Origin: Dyella_B acidisoli
GTDB taxonomy: Bacteria; Pseudomonadota; Gammaproteobacteria; Xanthomonadales; Rhodanobacteraceae
Length of the DNA: 64,000 nucleotides
Direction of reading: 5' to 3'
Assembly (NCBI RefSeq): GCF_049532895.1
Contig: NZ_CP064031.1
Location: forward strand, 4,712,001 to 4,776,000
Part shown: positions 8,152-16,746 of the stretch, in pieces
Position numbering within the stretch: position 1 is the first letter of the stretch
Layout of the letters: each line of letters opens with the position of its first letter
Notes under the pieces: generated by a model
The model's input: only the letters and a program-made list of their open reading frames with translations
Told to the model about the DNA's origin: nothing
Databases searched by the model: none
Program-made: the position numbers and the translations under genes

Positions 8152-8213
8152 ATGATACTGATAATGTCACATATATGTGACATTATCAGTATCATGTGCT
8201 ATATATTGCACAT
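8152..8213. promoter_or_regulatory. hipBA promoter-operator: 44-bp perfect palindrome plus second palindrome
   Basis: Bases 8152-8173 are exactly complementary to 8174-8195, centred on ACATA|TATGT. A second, imperfect palindrome, ATGTGC-N8-GCACAT, follows at 8194-8213. GTGACA (8177-8182) and TATATA (8200-8205), 17 bp apart, would be the -35 and -10 boxes, putting the transcript start at or next to the ATG at 8212. That would make hipB mRNA leaderless. HipB-type antitoxins repress their own promoter through such palindromes. Confidence 0.75.
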
Positions 8214-8469
8214 GTCTTCGATTCCACTTATCCGGCTAGGGCAGGCCATACGTGCCATGCGCCAGCATCGGGGCCTGACGCAGCAGGACGTTGCCTTACG
8301 CGCCAGCGTTCCTCGGCGAAAGGTCATTGAGATCGAGCAAGGCTCCCCGCGAGTCGTCATCGAAACCTATGCCAAGGTCGCTCATGTCGTGGGAGGCGAG
8401 CTATCCCTCGCACCTGCACGGCGACCCACGCTCGAAGAGGTGAGAGAGATCTTCACTGATGAAGACTAA
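8212..8469 (+). CDS. hipB: HipB-like antitoxin, XRE-family DNA-binding protein
   Basis: This is an 85-residue protein with a helix-turn-helix at about residues 12-65 (LGQAIRAMRQHRGLTQQDVALRASVPRRKVIEIE) and a short C-terminal tail ending in DED. The ATG at 8212 (MSSIPLIRLGQ) is chosen over the in-frame ATG at 8152, because the 20 upstream codons lie wholly inside the 44-bp palindrome and the promoter. No ribosome site precedes it, in keeping with leaderless translation. It overlaps the next gene by 11 bases, so the two are translated together. Expected role: bind and neutralise the HipA-like kinase and repress the operon. Confidence 0.85.
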   Translation: MSSIPLIRLGQAIRAMRQHRGLTQQDVALRASVPRRKVIEIEQGSPRVVIETYAKVAHVVGGELSLAPARRPTLEEVREIFTDED

Positions 8470-9676
8470 GACGATCGAGCACTTGCGGGTCCGTACGCCC
8501 CAGGGCGACTCGGGCATGCTCGCACGCGAGACGGGGGCGTACTTTTTTCAGTATCACCCCACCATCAACGCAGCGGCCGAAGTCAGCCTGACCATGCCGC
8601 ACAGAATGGATCAGTATCGCAGCGAACTGCTCTTCCCGCTGTTCGAAATGAACATGCCCGAGGGGTACGTTCTCGAGGAACTGCGCAATCGGTTCGCAAA
8701 GGCCGGTCGATTCGATCCCATGCTGCTGCTCGCTCTTACGGGCCGAGAAGCAGCGATCGGCCGAGTGATGGTTGAAACACCGGATGTACCTGGTGATGAG
8801 GCAGATAAAGGCGTTTCGCTCACGGAAATTCTTGCCTGGAACGGAGCGGAAGATCTGTTCACGGAGCTCTCCCACCGATATCTGAGCCGAACCGGGGTCT
8901 CGGGCGTTCAACCCAAGCTGCTCGTGCCGGAAGACACGCGCGGCGAGATCTACGGAAAAGGAGCTCTGACCACTCGCGAGCTGATCGTCAAAAGCGCCGG
9001 CGATAAATATCCTGGCCTTGCGGTCAATGAGTTTGTCTGCATGAGCATGGCCAAAGCTGCAGGCATTCCAGTTGCGGAGTTCCATCTATCGGAGAACAGG
9101 CGACTGTTCGTGATGCGGCGCTTCGATCGCACTGCCGAAGGCATGGCCCTGGGCTTCGAAGACATGGCCGTGCTCATGGGAAGGACCACCGCCGACAAGT
9201 ACAAGGGCAGCTACACGCAAATCGCAAAGGCACTTCAACTGTTCTGCGCGCCTGAACAAGTGGCCCAGGCCTTGGCCCAGCTGTTCGACCAGGTGGCCTT
9301 GTCATGCATTGTCGGCAACGGGGATGCGCATCTGAAGAACTTTGGCGTGCTCTACACCGATCCGCTATCCATCGACGCGCGAATGGCACCGGCTTACGAC
9401 ATCGTCAATACCACCTGCTACATCCCTGAAGACGGCCTCGCGCTGTCCCTCAAAGGCACGCGCAATCTGTTTGTGGCGCGGCTGGAATTGATGGAATTCG
9501 CGCGCGATTGCGACATAGCCAACCCGCAGCAACGCATAGGTGAAATTCTGGAAGCGTGCGAAACAACGCTTACTGGCCAAGCGGCACTGCTTCGCGACTT
9601 TCCTGACATCGAGACCGCCATTCGACAAGGAGTGGAGCAATTCCAGCTTACCTATGGCAAAAAAGCGGCTACGTAA
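8459..9676 (+). CDS. hipA: HipA-like serine/threonine kinase toxin
   Basis: The product has 405 residues with the HipA layout. An N-terminal subdomain (about 1-110, EVSLTMPHRMDQYRS, LFPLFEMNMPEG) is followed by a kinase-like core with GVSGVQPKLLVPE (about 145-157, the region of the phosphate-binding loop), the catalytic loop NGDAHLKN with D289 and K293, and the metal-binding YDIVN (D314). All key residues are there, so it is probably active. Family knowledge: HipA kinases phosphorylate aminoacyl-tRNA synthetases such as GltX and halt growth. The start overlaps the end of hipB. Its stop lies one base from the stop of the convergent methyltransferase gene, with no terminator between. Confidence 0.9.
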   Translation: MKTKTIEHLRVRTPQGDSGMLARETGAYFFQYHPTINAAAEVSLTMPHRMDQYRSELLFPLFEMNMPEGYVLEELRNRFAKAGRFDPMLLLALTGREAAIGRVMVETPDVPGDEADKGVSLTEILAWNGAEDLFTELSHRYLSRTGVSGVQPKLLVPEDTRGEIYGKGALTTRELIVKSAGDKYPGLAVNEFVCMSMAKAAGIPVAEFHLSENRRLFVMRRFDRTAEGMALGFEDMAVLMGRTTADKYKGSYTQIAKALQLFCAPEQVAQALAQLFDQVALSCIVGNGDAHLKNFGVLYTDPLSIDARMAPAYDIVNTTCYIPEDGLALSLKGTRNLFVARLELMEFARDCDIANPQQRIGEILEACETTLTGQAALLRDFPDIETAIRQGVEQFQLTYGKKAAT

Positions 9677-9677
9677 A

Positions 9678-10397
9678 TCACGTCAGTTTGAACAATTTCC
9701 CAGGCACATTTTGAAAATTGATCGCACTCGCCAGCATCGTCCCGCGGTGATACGAAAAACCCTTGTCTGTGGTCGGCTGGAAAAACTCGATGAAATCCAA
9801 GCTGCGCTTGCCGAGCACGAAGCCGCCGATCAGCGGCGGGTTCACGGCGTACATCATCGGTACCAGTGCCATCATCGAGCTGGCGGGCACGCCGATCAGG
9901 TGTTCTTCCAGATCGCCGCTTTGCTGGCTGTCCTGCGGATAGAACCAGAGAGGCGTGCTGATGAACAGGAACGAATCGTTGCCCATACTGGTGAGTAGCG
10001 TGCGCAGCAGCCATTTGGCCGTTTCTGCCGACAGATGTTCGATCACATCCAGCAGGCAGATGATGTTGTATTTGGCAAAGCGTTCGGATGGGATGCTCTG
10101 CGCCAGGCCGTGCCACAGATTGCGATAAATCTTCCGATCGAACAGCGTGTTGTTGTTGAACGCGCCTTCAAAACCATCCACGCCGTCGACTGACCAATGC
10201 TTGGTAGCGGGATGGCTCTTGAGCAGTTCGCCAAGGCCGCCTTTACCGAAGCCGATATCCAGCACTTCGACGTTGGCCGCGTTGTCTTGCATGACGTGAA
10301 AGATCAATTCCTTGGGTGCCGCCGATTCGCCGCCGGGCACCAGCAGAGTGTTGACCGGATCGATCAGTTCGTAGTCTTTGATGATTTGCCGCAGCAT
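9678..10397 (-). CDS. SAM-dependent methyltransferase, probably linked to flagellar modification
   Basis: This encodes a 239-residue class I methyltransferase. Motif I is VLDIGFGKGGLGELL (about residues 37-51), followed by VDGVDGFEG and an acidic IICLLDVIEHL motif, typical of small-molecule methylases. The ATG at 10397 is chosen because AAAGGATCACC precedes it; the longer frame runs back into flgL. It follows flgL by 25 bases, so it is probably the last gene of the flgB-flgL transcript. Together with the glycosyltransferase at the left edge this suggests methylation of a flagellin glycan; that link is inference. The IS and hipBA block separates the two. Confidence 0.8.
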   Translation of the reverse strand: MLRQIIKDYELIDPVNTLLVPGGESAAPKELIFHVMQDNAANVEVLDIGFGKGGLGELLKSHPATKHWSVDGVDGFEGAFNNNTLFDRKIYRNLWHGLAQSIPSERFAKYNIICLLDVIEHLSAETAKWLLRTLLTSMGNDSFLFISTPLWFYPQDSQQSGDLEEHLIGVPASSMMALVPMMYAVNPPLIGGFVLGKRSLDFIEFFQPTTDKGFSYHRGTMLASAINFQNVPGKLFKLT

Positions 10398-10422
10398 GGT
10401 GATCCTTTGAATCAGAGGTGCA

Positions 10423-11664
10423 TCAGCGCAGGTAGTCGAACAGGCTGGTGCCTTGGATCTTCGCGAATACCTGCTGCGAAGCCTGCAATGCGGTCGATTG
10501 CAACGAGAGGTTGCTGATCGCCGTGGCCATGTCGACGTTCTGCACGTCCGAGAGCGCACTCTTGTAGGTGATGGAGAGATCCGAGTAACTGGTGCTTTGT
10601 TGCTGCAGCGTATCGATGCGACTGCCGACGGATACCTGCGCAGTGGATACCGCATTCATCGCCTGATTGAGCGACTCCAGCTGACGGTTCAAGGTGTTGT
10701 TGATGGACGTAGAACTGCCGCCGCTTTGCAGGGTAGCGATCATGTTGTTGAGCGTGGTGAAGATGTCCTGCGTATTGGACGCGTTGTCGGACTGCACTTT
10801 CACCGTGTCGCCCGCGGCAGGCGTGCCGCTCATGCTGAGGGTGACGCCATTGAAGCTGATGCTGCCACCATCGGTGTACGTACCGGTGACCGGGTTGCCA
10901 CTGCTGTCGGTCACCGGGTTGCCGGATGCATCCGTCACGCTATAGGCGCCGTTCGCGCCGAAGGTGATGGTGTCGTTGACCGGGCCCGATGCGGTGGCCG
11001 CGCTCCAAGCCGCCGTGTTGGTAACGCTGTTCGAGCCCACCACCAGCGTGCCGGTGTTGCTGCTGTTGGCGCTGGCAACGAAGGAACCATTGCCAGCCGG
11101 CAGGCTCATGAAGATGGGACTGCCGGCATCGCCGTTGGCTACTTGCAAACCGCTGCCAATCGCCGTGAATTGCTGTTGGTCATTGCCGGCATAGCTCACC
11201 GCGCCGGTGCCGCTGTTCATGACGAACGGTGTGCTGGTGGTGCTGGTACCGGCGAACAAAGCCTGGCCGTTCGCGTCAGTGGTATTGGCCAGCTGCACGA
11301 GCTGGTTGCGGTACTGCGTGAGCTGCGTGGCCATGTTGCTGAGGTCGGTGGACGACATCGCACCATTGATGGCGCTCAAGCCGATATCGTTCACGCTGCT
11401 CAACAGGTTGTTGACGGTGGTAAGCGTGGTCGACTCGGTGGACAGCCGCGTGTTGGCGCTGTCGATGTTGCTGGAGTATTGGGTGTTCTGCGCAAGAATG
11501 TGGCTCAGCCCGACGATCTGCGCCGCGCCAGTCGGGTTGTCGGACGCGACGTTGATCGCGTTGCCGGTGCTCACTTCGTTCTGCGTTTGCGCCAGCTCGC
11601 TCTGCTGGTTGAGCATGGTGCTGAGCTGCTGCTGATACATCCAGACGGTGGAGATGCGCATCAT
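10423..11664 (-). CDS. flgL: Flagellar hook-filament junction protein FlgL (HAP3)
   Basis: The 413-residue protein has the N-terminal helical D0 region (MRISTVWMYQQQLSTMLNQQSELAQTQNEVSTG), a Thr/Ser/Gly-rich variable middle (about 120-300) and a C-terminal helix (AISNLSLQSTALQASQ, ending LFDYLR). Flagellin-like ends that pack in the filament core identify it. FlgL forms the junction between hook and filament with FlgK and is exported by the flagellar type III apparatus, so it has no signal peptide. Either of the two first ATGs could be used. It follows flgK by 11 bases in the same operon. Confidence 0.95.
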   Translation of the reverse strand: MMRISTVWMYQQQLSTMLNQQSELAQTQNEVSTGNAINVASDNPTGAAQIVGLSHILAQNTQYSSNIDSANTRLSTESTTLTTVNNLLSSVNDIGLSAINGAMSSTDLSNMATQLTQYRNQLVQLANTTDANGQALFAGTSTTSTPFVMNSGTGAVSYAGNDQQQFTAIGSGLQVANGDAGSPIFMSLPAGNGSFVASANSSNTGTLVVGSNSVTNTAAWSAATASGPVNDTITFGANGAYSVTDASGNPVTDSSGNPVTGTYTDGGSISFNGVTLSMSGTPAAGDTVKVQSDNASNTQDIFTTLNNMIATLQSGGSSTSINNTLNRQLESLNQAMNAVSTAQVSVGSRIDTLQQQSTSYSDLSITYKSALSDVQNVDMATAISNLSLQSTALQASQQVFAKIQGTSLFDYLR

Positions 11665-11675
11665 AAGTCGTACCT

Positions 11676-13571
11676 TTAACCGTTTTGAATCGCGGTAATC
11701 AGACTGGTGAAGATCTGCTCGGCACTGGAAATAACCTGCGCCGAAGCTTGGTAGGCCTGCTGGAACGTCACCAGATTGGCCGCTTCCTGATTCAAGTTCA
11801 CACCGGCGTAGCTTTGTTGGGTGCTCATCGCCTGGTTGTAGATGCTGGTCTGCGTGCTGAGGTCCGAACTCGCCTGGCTGCCGGCGCTGCCGATCTGCGC
11901 GGTGAGATTGGCGTAGCTGGCCACCACCGAATCCTTGCCACCATTGAGCACGCCGCTATCGGATAGCGCGGCGAGCGACAACGCATTGCTGTTGTCGTTG
12001 AGTCCATTGGTGTTGGCTGCCACTTTGAAGGTGTCGCCGCTGGCCGGCGTACCGCTCAGGCTCAAGCTCCAGCCGTCGGCCGTGATCGGTTGGCCTGCTG
12101 TATAGGTGCCGGTGGTCGTGTTGCCCGCGCCGTCTGTAATCGAATAGTTGCTGCCCGCGCCGAAGGTGATGGTGGCGCCGGCAAGCAGATTGCCGTTCGC
12201 CGAATTGGTCACGCTCACCGAACCCACTTTGCCGGTGCCGGTATTGCTCGTACCTGCCGAAGCCGTTAACGCGGCGGCGGCGGCGATGCCGTTCGGATCG
12301 GTCATGATCGTCGACAGGGAGGTGGATGCACTGCGCGTCGGCTGGATTTCATAGCTGTCGCCGGTCTGCGGCGCACCCGACACGCTGAAGGTCAGCCCAT
12401 CGGCGGAAAGCGTGCCGTTGGCGTTCGCGGTGAGCGCCACGTTCTGTCCGCCGGTCGTCGCCAGCGTCCAGCCGTTGGTGCCGGTACCTGCTCCGGTGTA
12501 GCGCAACACGTAGTCGGAAGTGGTGAGCTGCGAGACGTTGCTGACGGATGCGCTCACGGTCGCGGCACTGCTGGAATTCTTGCTCGACGGTAGCACGGCA
12601 GGCGACGACACGCTGAAGATCGCCTGGCCTTGCTGGCCATTGAGGTTCAAGCCATCAGCTTGCTGTGCATTGACGCTGGAGGCCAATGCGATGGCCGACT
12701 GACCCAGCGCGTTCTGCGCGGGTTGCAGCACCATATCGCGATAATTGATCAAGGCACCCAGCGTACCGCCGCTCAACTGCGAAGTGATGTCGTTGCCGTT
12801 GCTGTCGAGCACATCCGTGGTGCCCGGGTCGTATTGATTGGCGCCGGACGACAGCGCATACGATTGCGTGCCGCTTACCAGCGTTCCACCGGCGGAGGTG
12901 TACACGCTGATCGAGCCGTCGTTATTGGTCGATGCGGAAATGCCGGTCAAGCCCGACAACTGCTGCACCAGGGAATCGCGCTGGTCGAGCAAGGCATTCG
13001 GATTGCCGGTCGTGCTGGATTGTTTGATCTGGCCGTTGAGCTTGGCAATCTGCGAAGCAATGGTGTTGATGCTGCCGACGGTGCTGCCGATCTGCTGATT
13101 GACCTGCGTCGACTGCTTGCTGAGCTGTTGTCCCAGCGTATTGAACACAGCGGTGAGCGAGGATGCGCTACCCAGCGCCGCTTGGCGCACTGAGGAAGAA
13201 CTCGGCGAGTTCGCTACGCTGCTGAAGCCGCTGTAAAGGTTATCCAGCGCCGTCTGCAGGTTGCCGCTGCTGCTCAGGAAACCGTTGAGTGAGGTGGTGA
13301 GGTCGTTGGTGGTGGTCGCGCCCTGCAGGCTGCTGTTGCTGCTCCACAGCGCCTGGGTAAGGTACTGGCTGTAAGCGCGCTGCACGGCAACCACATTCAC
13401 GCCCGAGCCGATCGTGTATTGGCTGCCACTCTGCGAAATCGCTTCGGACTGCAACACGCTTTCTTCGCTGTAGCCGCTGGTGCTGGCATTGGCGATGTTG
13501 TTGCTGACCGTGCTCAGGGCGACCTGGGCAGCGTTGAGGCCGGAAATGCCGATGTTGAGCATGCTGGACAT
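11676..13571 (-). CDS. flgK: Flagellar hook-filament junction protein FlgK (HAP1)
   Basis: The 631-residue protein starts MSSMLNIGISGLNAAQVAL, followed by VSNNIANASTSGYS, the N-terminal signature of axial proteins. The C-terminal helix with NLNQEAANLVTFQQAYQASAQ is typical of FlgK. The middle is a long Ser/Thr/Ala-rich variable region. The ATG at 13571 is chosen because GAGGAA lies 10 bases before it; 28 more open codons upstream match nothing. FlgK connects hook and filament and leaves the cell through the flagellar exporter with help from FlgN (25228-25674). A 223-bp gap with REP elements separates it from flgJ. Confidence 0.95.
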   Translation of the reverse strand: MSSMLNIGISGLNAAQVALSTVSNNIANASTSGYSEESVLQSEAISQSGSQYTIGSGVNVVAVQRAYSQYLTQALWSSNSSLQGATTTNDLTTSLNGFLSSSGNLQTALDNLYSGFSSVANSPSSSSVRQAALGSASSLTAVFNTLGQQLSKQSTQVNQQIGSTVGSINTIASQIAKLNGQIKQSSTTGNPNALLDQRDSLVQQLSGLTGISASTNNDGSISVYTSAGGTLVSGTQSYALSSGANQYDPGTTDVLDSNGNDITSQLSGGTLGALINYRDMVLQPAQNALGQSAIALASSVNAQQADGLNLNGQQGQAIFSVSSPAVLPSSKNSSSAATVSASVSNVSQLTTSDYVLRYTGAGTGTNGWTLATTGGQNVALTANANGTLSADGLTFSVSGAPQTGDSYEIQPTRSASTSLSTIMTDPNGIAAAAALTASAGTSNTGTGKVGSVSVTNSANGNLLAGATITFGAGSNYSITDGAGNTTTGTYTAGQPITADGWSLSLSGTPASGDTFKVAANTNGLNDNSNALSLAALSDSGVLNGGKDSVVASYANLTAQIGSAGSQASSDLSTQTSIYNQAMSTQQSYAGVNLNQEAANLVTFQQAYQASAQVISSAEQIFTSLITAIQNG

Positions 13572-13600
13572 GGGGATGCATTTCCTCAGTCTGTAACTAG

Positions 13601-13758
13601 CCCCTCTCCCTCTGGGAGAGGCTGACGCAGCGAGCACTGCAGGTTTACGCTCCAACGCCGCAATCGAAACATGTCGTCATCCCAGCGAAAGCTGGGATCC
13701 AGTGACTTTGTTCCTCGACGTGCAAAGACACTGGATCCCAGCTTTCGCTGGGATGACG
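13601..13758. repeat. REP-like elements between flgJ and flgK
   Basis: A hairpin pair runs from 13675 to 13758: CATCCCAGCGAAAGCTGGGA at the left and its inverted complement at the right. It belongs to the GTCAT-CCCGCGAAAGCGGG family seen at 17602, 38928 and 44138, here with an A/T variant. A partial element of the other family (CCCCTCTCCCTCTGGGAGAGG) lies at 13600-13620. Such hairpins may shield or tune the mRNA between flgJ and flgK. Confidence 0.85.
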
Positions 13759-13794
13759 GTGAGGCGAGATTGGAGTTTCCGCGCAGTTCGACGT

Positions 13795-14754
13795 TCATAA
13801 ATTCGGCACCCCGCCCGTTTTCTTGAGCGCCTCCAACGCCTGCCGCATCACACCGCTGTTGGCCATCGCCGTCACTTTGGCCGCGTAGGCCGGATCGGTG
13901 GCGTAGCCGCCTTCGACCAGCGCCCTGGCGTAGCCAAGCACGTCGTCGCCGTGGCCGCGCGCGGCGGCATAGCGGGGGTCGGTGCTGATCAGCTCGGCGT
14001 AGTCGGCCAGCGATTCGGCGGTGGATGTGTAGGAGCGGAATTGCGCCTGTTTGCGCACGGCAATGCCGCCTTCGTATTCCACCGTCGGCACGTTCACGCG
14101 CGAACCGCCCCAACTGCTGCCGGCCTTGATGCCGAACAAGTTGAAGCTGCTGCTGCCATCTGTGTGCGCGGGCATGTGCTTGCCCCAATTGGTTTCGAGC
14201 GCAGCCTGCGCAAGCACGGTACGCATCGACAGGCCCAGCTCTTTCGCCACGATGCTGGCCTGTGGCGCGAGTTCGCGCACAAAGGTCTCTGCATCCGGCG
14301 GCAGCCACGCCATTGCTTTGCGTGCGGTAGAACGCGTCGCATCAGCTAGATCGAACAGGCGCTGCTTCCAGCCGTCGACCATGCCCGTGGCAGAGGGATC
14401 GACCATGGATGTTTTGTCTTCGGCACCTTGCGCCTGGCCATGCCCGCCAAGCTGGCGCACCAGCATGTCGGCAATGCCCAAACCCTTGCCATGCTGTGCG
14501 AGATTCAGTGACAGCTGCTGGTCGAACATGTCTTGCCACGTGTCAGTGGCCTGGCTTTCGAACAGGGGATCGCCAAAGTTCGCCTCGCGCATCGACTTCA
14601 GCAGCATTTCGGTGAACATCGATTCGAATTGCTTGGCGACGGCGGGCAGCGCGGCACTCTGGTCCGTCTCGGCTTGATGACGCAGCGCGCCGAACCCGGA
14701 CAGATCTGTCCAGGTACTCAGCGATTGCGCTGCGACGTTGCCGAGGTCAGCCAT
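13795..14754 (-). CDS. flgJ: Flagellar rod-assembly muramidase FlgJ
   Basis: The product has 319 residues in two parts. The N-terminal rod-capping domain (about 30-110) has VAKQFESMFTEMLLKSMREANFGDPLFES. The C-terminal glucosaminidase/GH73 domain (about 160-310) has AQAALETNWGKHMP with the probable catalytic E187, then FNLFGIKAG and a C-terminal YATDPAYAAKV. It is exported into the periplasm by the flagellar apparatus and opens the peptidoglycan for the growing rod. Its ATG overlaps the flgI stop by one base (TAATG), so the genes are translationally coupled. Confidence 0.95.
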   Translation of the reverse strand: MADLGNVAAQSLSTWTDLSGFGALRHQAETDQSAALPAVAKQFESMFTEMLLKSMREANFGDPLFESQATDTWQDMFDQQLSLNLAQHGKGLGIADMLVRQLGGHGQAQGAEDKTSMVDPSATGMVDGWKQRLFDLADATRSTARKAMAWLPPDAETFVRELAPQASIVAKELGLSMRTVLAQAALETNWGKHMPAHTDGSSSFNLFGIKAGSSWGGSRVNVPTVEYEGGIAVRKQAQFRSYTSTAESLADYAELISTDPRYAAARGHGDDVLGYARALVEGGYATDPAYAAKVTAMANSGVMRQALEALKKTGGVPNL

Positions 14755-15845
14755 TAGATAACTACCAGGTCTGCGTGCAGTGCGCCGGCTTGTTTCAGCG
14801 CTTCGAGAATCGAAATCAAATCAGTAGGTGTGGCACCGACCTGATTTACCGCACGTACGATCGAATCCAGACTCACGCCGGGACCGAACTTGAACATGTG
14901 CGCACCTTGCTGCGTCACCGACACCGAACTGTTCGGCACCACCGTCGTCGTGCCATTGCTGAAAGGTCCAGGCTGGCTGACCTGAGGCTGCTCGCTGATG
15001 GTGACCTGGATTGAACCGTGCGCCACCGCGGCGGCGCTCACACGCACATCCGAGCCGATCACCACCGTGCCCGTGCGGGAATTGACGATCACACGTGCGG
15101 GTGCATCGCCCGGCTGAACATCGAGCGCTTCGATCGCACCCAGCCACGCAACCTTCTGGCCCGGATCAACCGGACCTCGCACGGAAACCGAACCACCGTC
15201 GAGCGCACGCGCCGTACCAGCACCGTACAGATGATTGATCGCATCGACGATGTGATTGGCCGTGGCGTAGTCGGCCGAGTTGAGGTTCAACACGATGTCG
15301 CCACCGTTGTTGAACGAATTGGGCACGACACGCTCGACCGATGCGCCATTGGGAATGCGTCCGCTGGCGGAGATGTTGATCTGCACGCTGGAGCCGCTGC
15401 GGCCCGACGCGCTTACACCGCCGACCACGACACTGCCTTGCGCTACCGCGTAGACGTTGCCATCCGCGCCGTGCAACGGCGACATCAGCAATTCACCACC
15501 GCGCAGGCTCTTGGCGTTGCCGATCGATGCCACGGTGATGTCGATGGTTTGTCCCGGCTTGGCAAACGGCGGCAGTTCCGCGGTGATGGTCACTGCGGCG
15601 ACGTCCTTCAGCTGCGGCTGGATGCCGGTGGAAGGAATCGATACGCCGAACTGCTTGAGCATGTTCTCCAGGCTTTGCGTGGTGAACGGTGCCTGCGTGG
15701 TTTGGTCGCCGGTGCCATCAAGGCCTACTACCAAGCCGTAACCGACGAGCTGGTTGCTGCGTACGCCGGCGACTTGGACGAGGTCGCGGATTTTGTCGGC
15801 ATGTGAGGCAACTGGAACGAAAGTCAGCAGAGCAGCAAGCACCAT
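14754..15845 (-). CDS. flgI: Flagellar P-ring protein FlgI, start uncertain
   Basis: The body is a typical FlgI: after a hydrophobic signal segment (VLAALLTFVPVASHA, cleavage before DKIRDL) comes IRDLVQVAGVRSNQLVGYGLVVGLDGTGD and a well-conserved sequence to the C-terminal DLISILEALKQAGALHADLVVI. It forms the P ring around the rod in the peptidoglycan. The start is the odd part. The first plausible ATG (15845) gives a signal peptide without the usual positive n-region and has no ribosome site nearby. The frame stays open upstream through a REP pair to an ATG at 15956, which would add 37 residues including PSPQPSPRRGEG. The Lys and Arg just before M38 would supply the missing charge. Confidence 0.9.
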   Translation of the reverse strand: MVLAALLTFVPVASHADKIRDLVQVAGVRSNQLVGYGLVVGLDGTGDQTTQAPFTTQSLENMLKQFGVSIPSTGIQPQLKDVAAVTITAELPPFAKPGQTIDITVASIGNAKSLRGGELLMSPLHGADGNVYAVAQGSVVVGGVSASGRSGSSVQINISASGRIPNGASVERVVPNSFNNGGDIVLNLNSADYATANHIVDAINHLYGAGTARALDGGSVSVRGPVDPGQKVAWLGAIEALDVQPGDAPARVIVNSRTGTVVIGSDVRVSAAAVAHGSIQVTISEQPQVSQPGPFSNGTTTVVPNSSVSVTQQGAHMFKFGPGVSLDSIVRAVNQVGATPTDLISILEALKQAGALHADLVVI

Positions 15846-15862
15846 TGCCGCGCGAGTTTTCG

Positions 15863-16016
15863 CCCCCTCTCCCCTCCGGGGAGAGGGTTGGGGTGAGGGG
15901 CCACTCTTGTGGCCAAACTCACTTTTATTGCTGTTAAAAATTTGCATGCGTTGCACTCGAAAACATTTCGCGAGGTTGACCCCTCACCCCAACCCTCTCC
16001 CCGAAGGGGAGAGGGA
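15863..16016. repeat. REP pair (GGGGAGAGGGTTGGGGTGAGGGG family) between flgH and flgI
   Basis: Two inverted elements, 15863-15900 and 15981-16016, each consist of a CCCTCTCCCC/GGGGAGAGGG hairpin plus a TTGGGGTGAGGGG arm. Spacing and flanking GGTCAACCTCGC match the pair at 23931-24083 in flgA, so this is one composite mobile element found twice. It ends 18 bases before the flgI ATG. Confidence 0.9.
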
Positions 16017-16040
16017 GCCCACTTCTGGGAGATGAAGTAT

Positions 16041-16736
16041 TCAGAACGGCATCCACTTCGAATTGAAGAACTTCGCCAGCCACCCCTGCGTATTCGCTTC
16101 ATTCAAGGTGCCGCGACCCGTATAGGTGATACGTGCATCCGCCACGCGCGTGGAATCGACAGAGTTGTCCTGCCCAATATCCTGCGTACGCACGATGCCG
16201 GAGATGCGGATCAACTCCTGGCCTTGGTTGATGGTCAACCACTTTTCGCCTTTCACCAGCAGATTGCCGTTGGACAAACGCTGCGCCACCGTCACGGTGA
16301 GCGAACCACTGAGCTGGTTGCTTTGCGTGCTGCTGCCGGCGCCGTCGAAGCTGTTGGCGGAATTGAGCGTGGAATTGGCCGCCTGTCCGGCAACGCGCAG
16401 CGACTGCCCGAGGATCTGCGGTGCGCCCACGTTGACCTTGTCCGACTTGCTGGTCGTGGTTTCCGATTTCTTGCTGGCCTGCATCGCTTCCACCAAATTG
16501 ATGGTCAGGATGTCGCCGATGCGATGCGCGCGCGCATCGTTGAACAGCTCCATATTCTGCATGTCGTGATAGATCGAACCGTCCGCCGGCGGCGGCGAGT
16601 TCTGTTCGACCGGCGCTGTGGCGGCCCACTTCGCATCGTCCTGCCGCTGATGCTCCTGGATTGCACCGCAACCGGCCAGCGCTACGGCGAGCAGCGAAAC
16701 GGTAGCGATGCGTAAGAACACTGAGGGATAGAACAT
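16041..16736 (-). CDS. flgH: Flagellar L-ring lipoprotein FlgH
   Basis: A 231-residue outer-membrane lipoprotein: the signal peptide ends in the lipobox LAGC with the lipidated C23. The conserved FlgH core follows with GSIYHDMQNMELFNDARAHRIGDILTI, the SGSLTVTVAQRLSNGNLLVKGEKWLTINQG stretch and the GRGTLNEANTQGWLAKFF end. It forms the L ring around the rod in the outer membrane. It lies 10 bases after flgG; a REP pair separates it from flgI. Confidence 0.96.
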   Translation of the reverse strand: MFYPSVFLRIATVSLLAVALAGCGAIQEHQRQDDAKWAATAPVEQNSPPPADGSIYHDMQNMELFNDARAHRIGDILTINLVEAMQASKKSETTTSKSDKVNVGAPQILGQSLRVAGQAANSTLNSANSFDGAGSSTQSNQLSGSLTVTVAQRLSNGNLLVKGEKWLTINQGQELIRISGIVRTQDIGQDNSVDSTRVADARITYTGRGTLNEANTQGWLAKFFNSKWMPF

Positions 16737-16746
16737 AAATCACCCA

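Noticed and set aside
8152..8211. Earlier ATG start for hipB
   Set aside because: These 20 codons are the 44-bp palindrome and the promoter; the family sequence starts at 8212.
10453..11679. Plus-strand frame of 408 codons opposite flgL
   Set aside because: flgL is certain on the minus strand; the plus translation has no recognisable motif.
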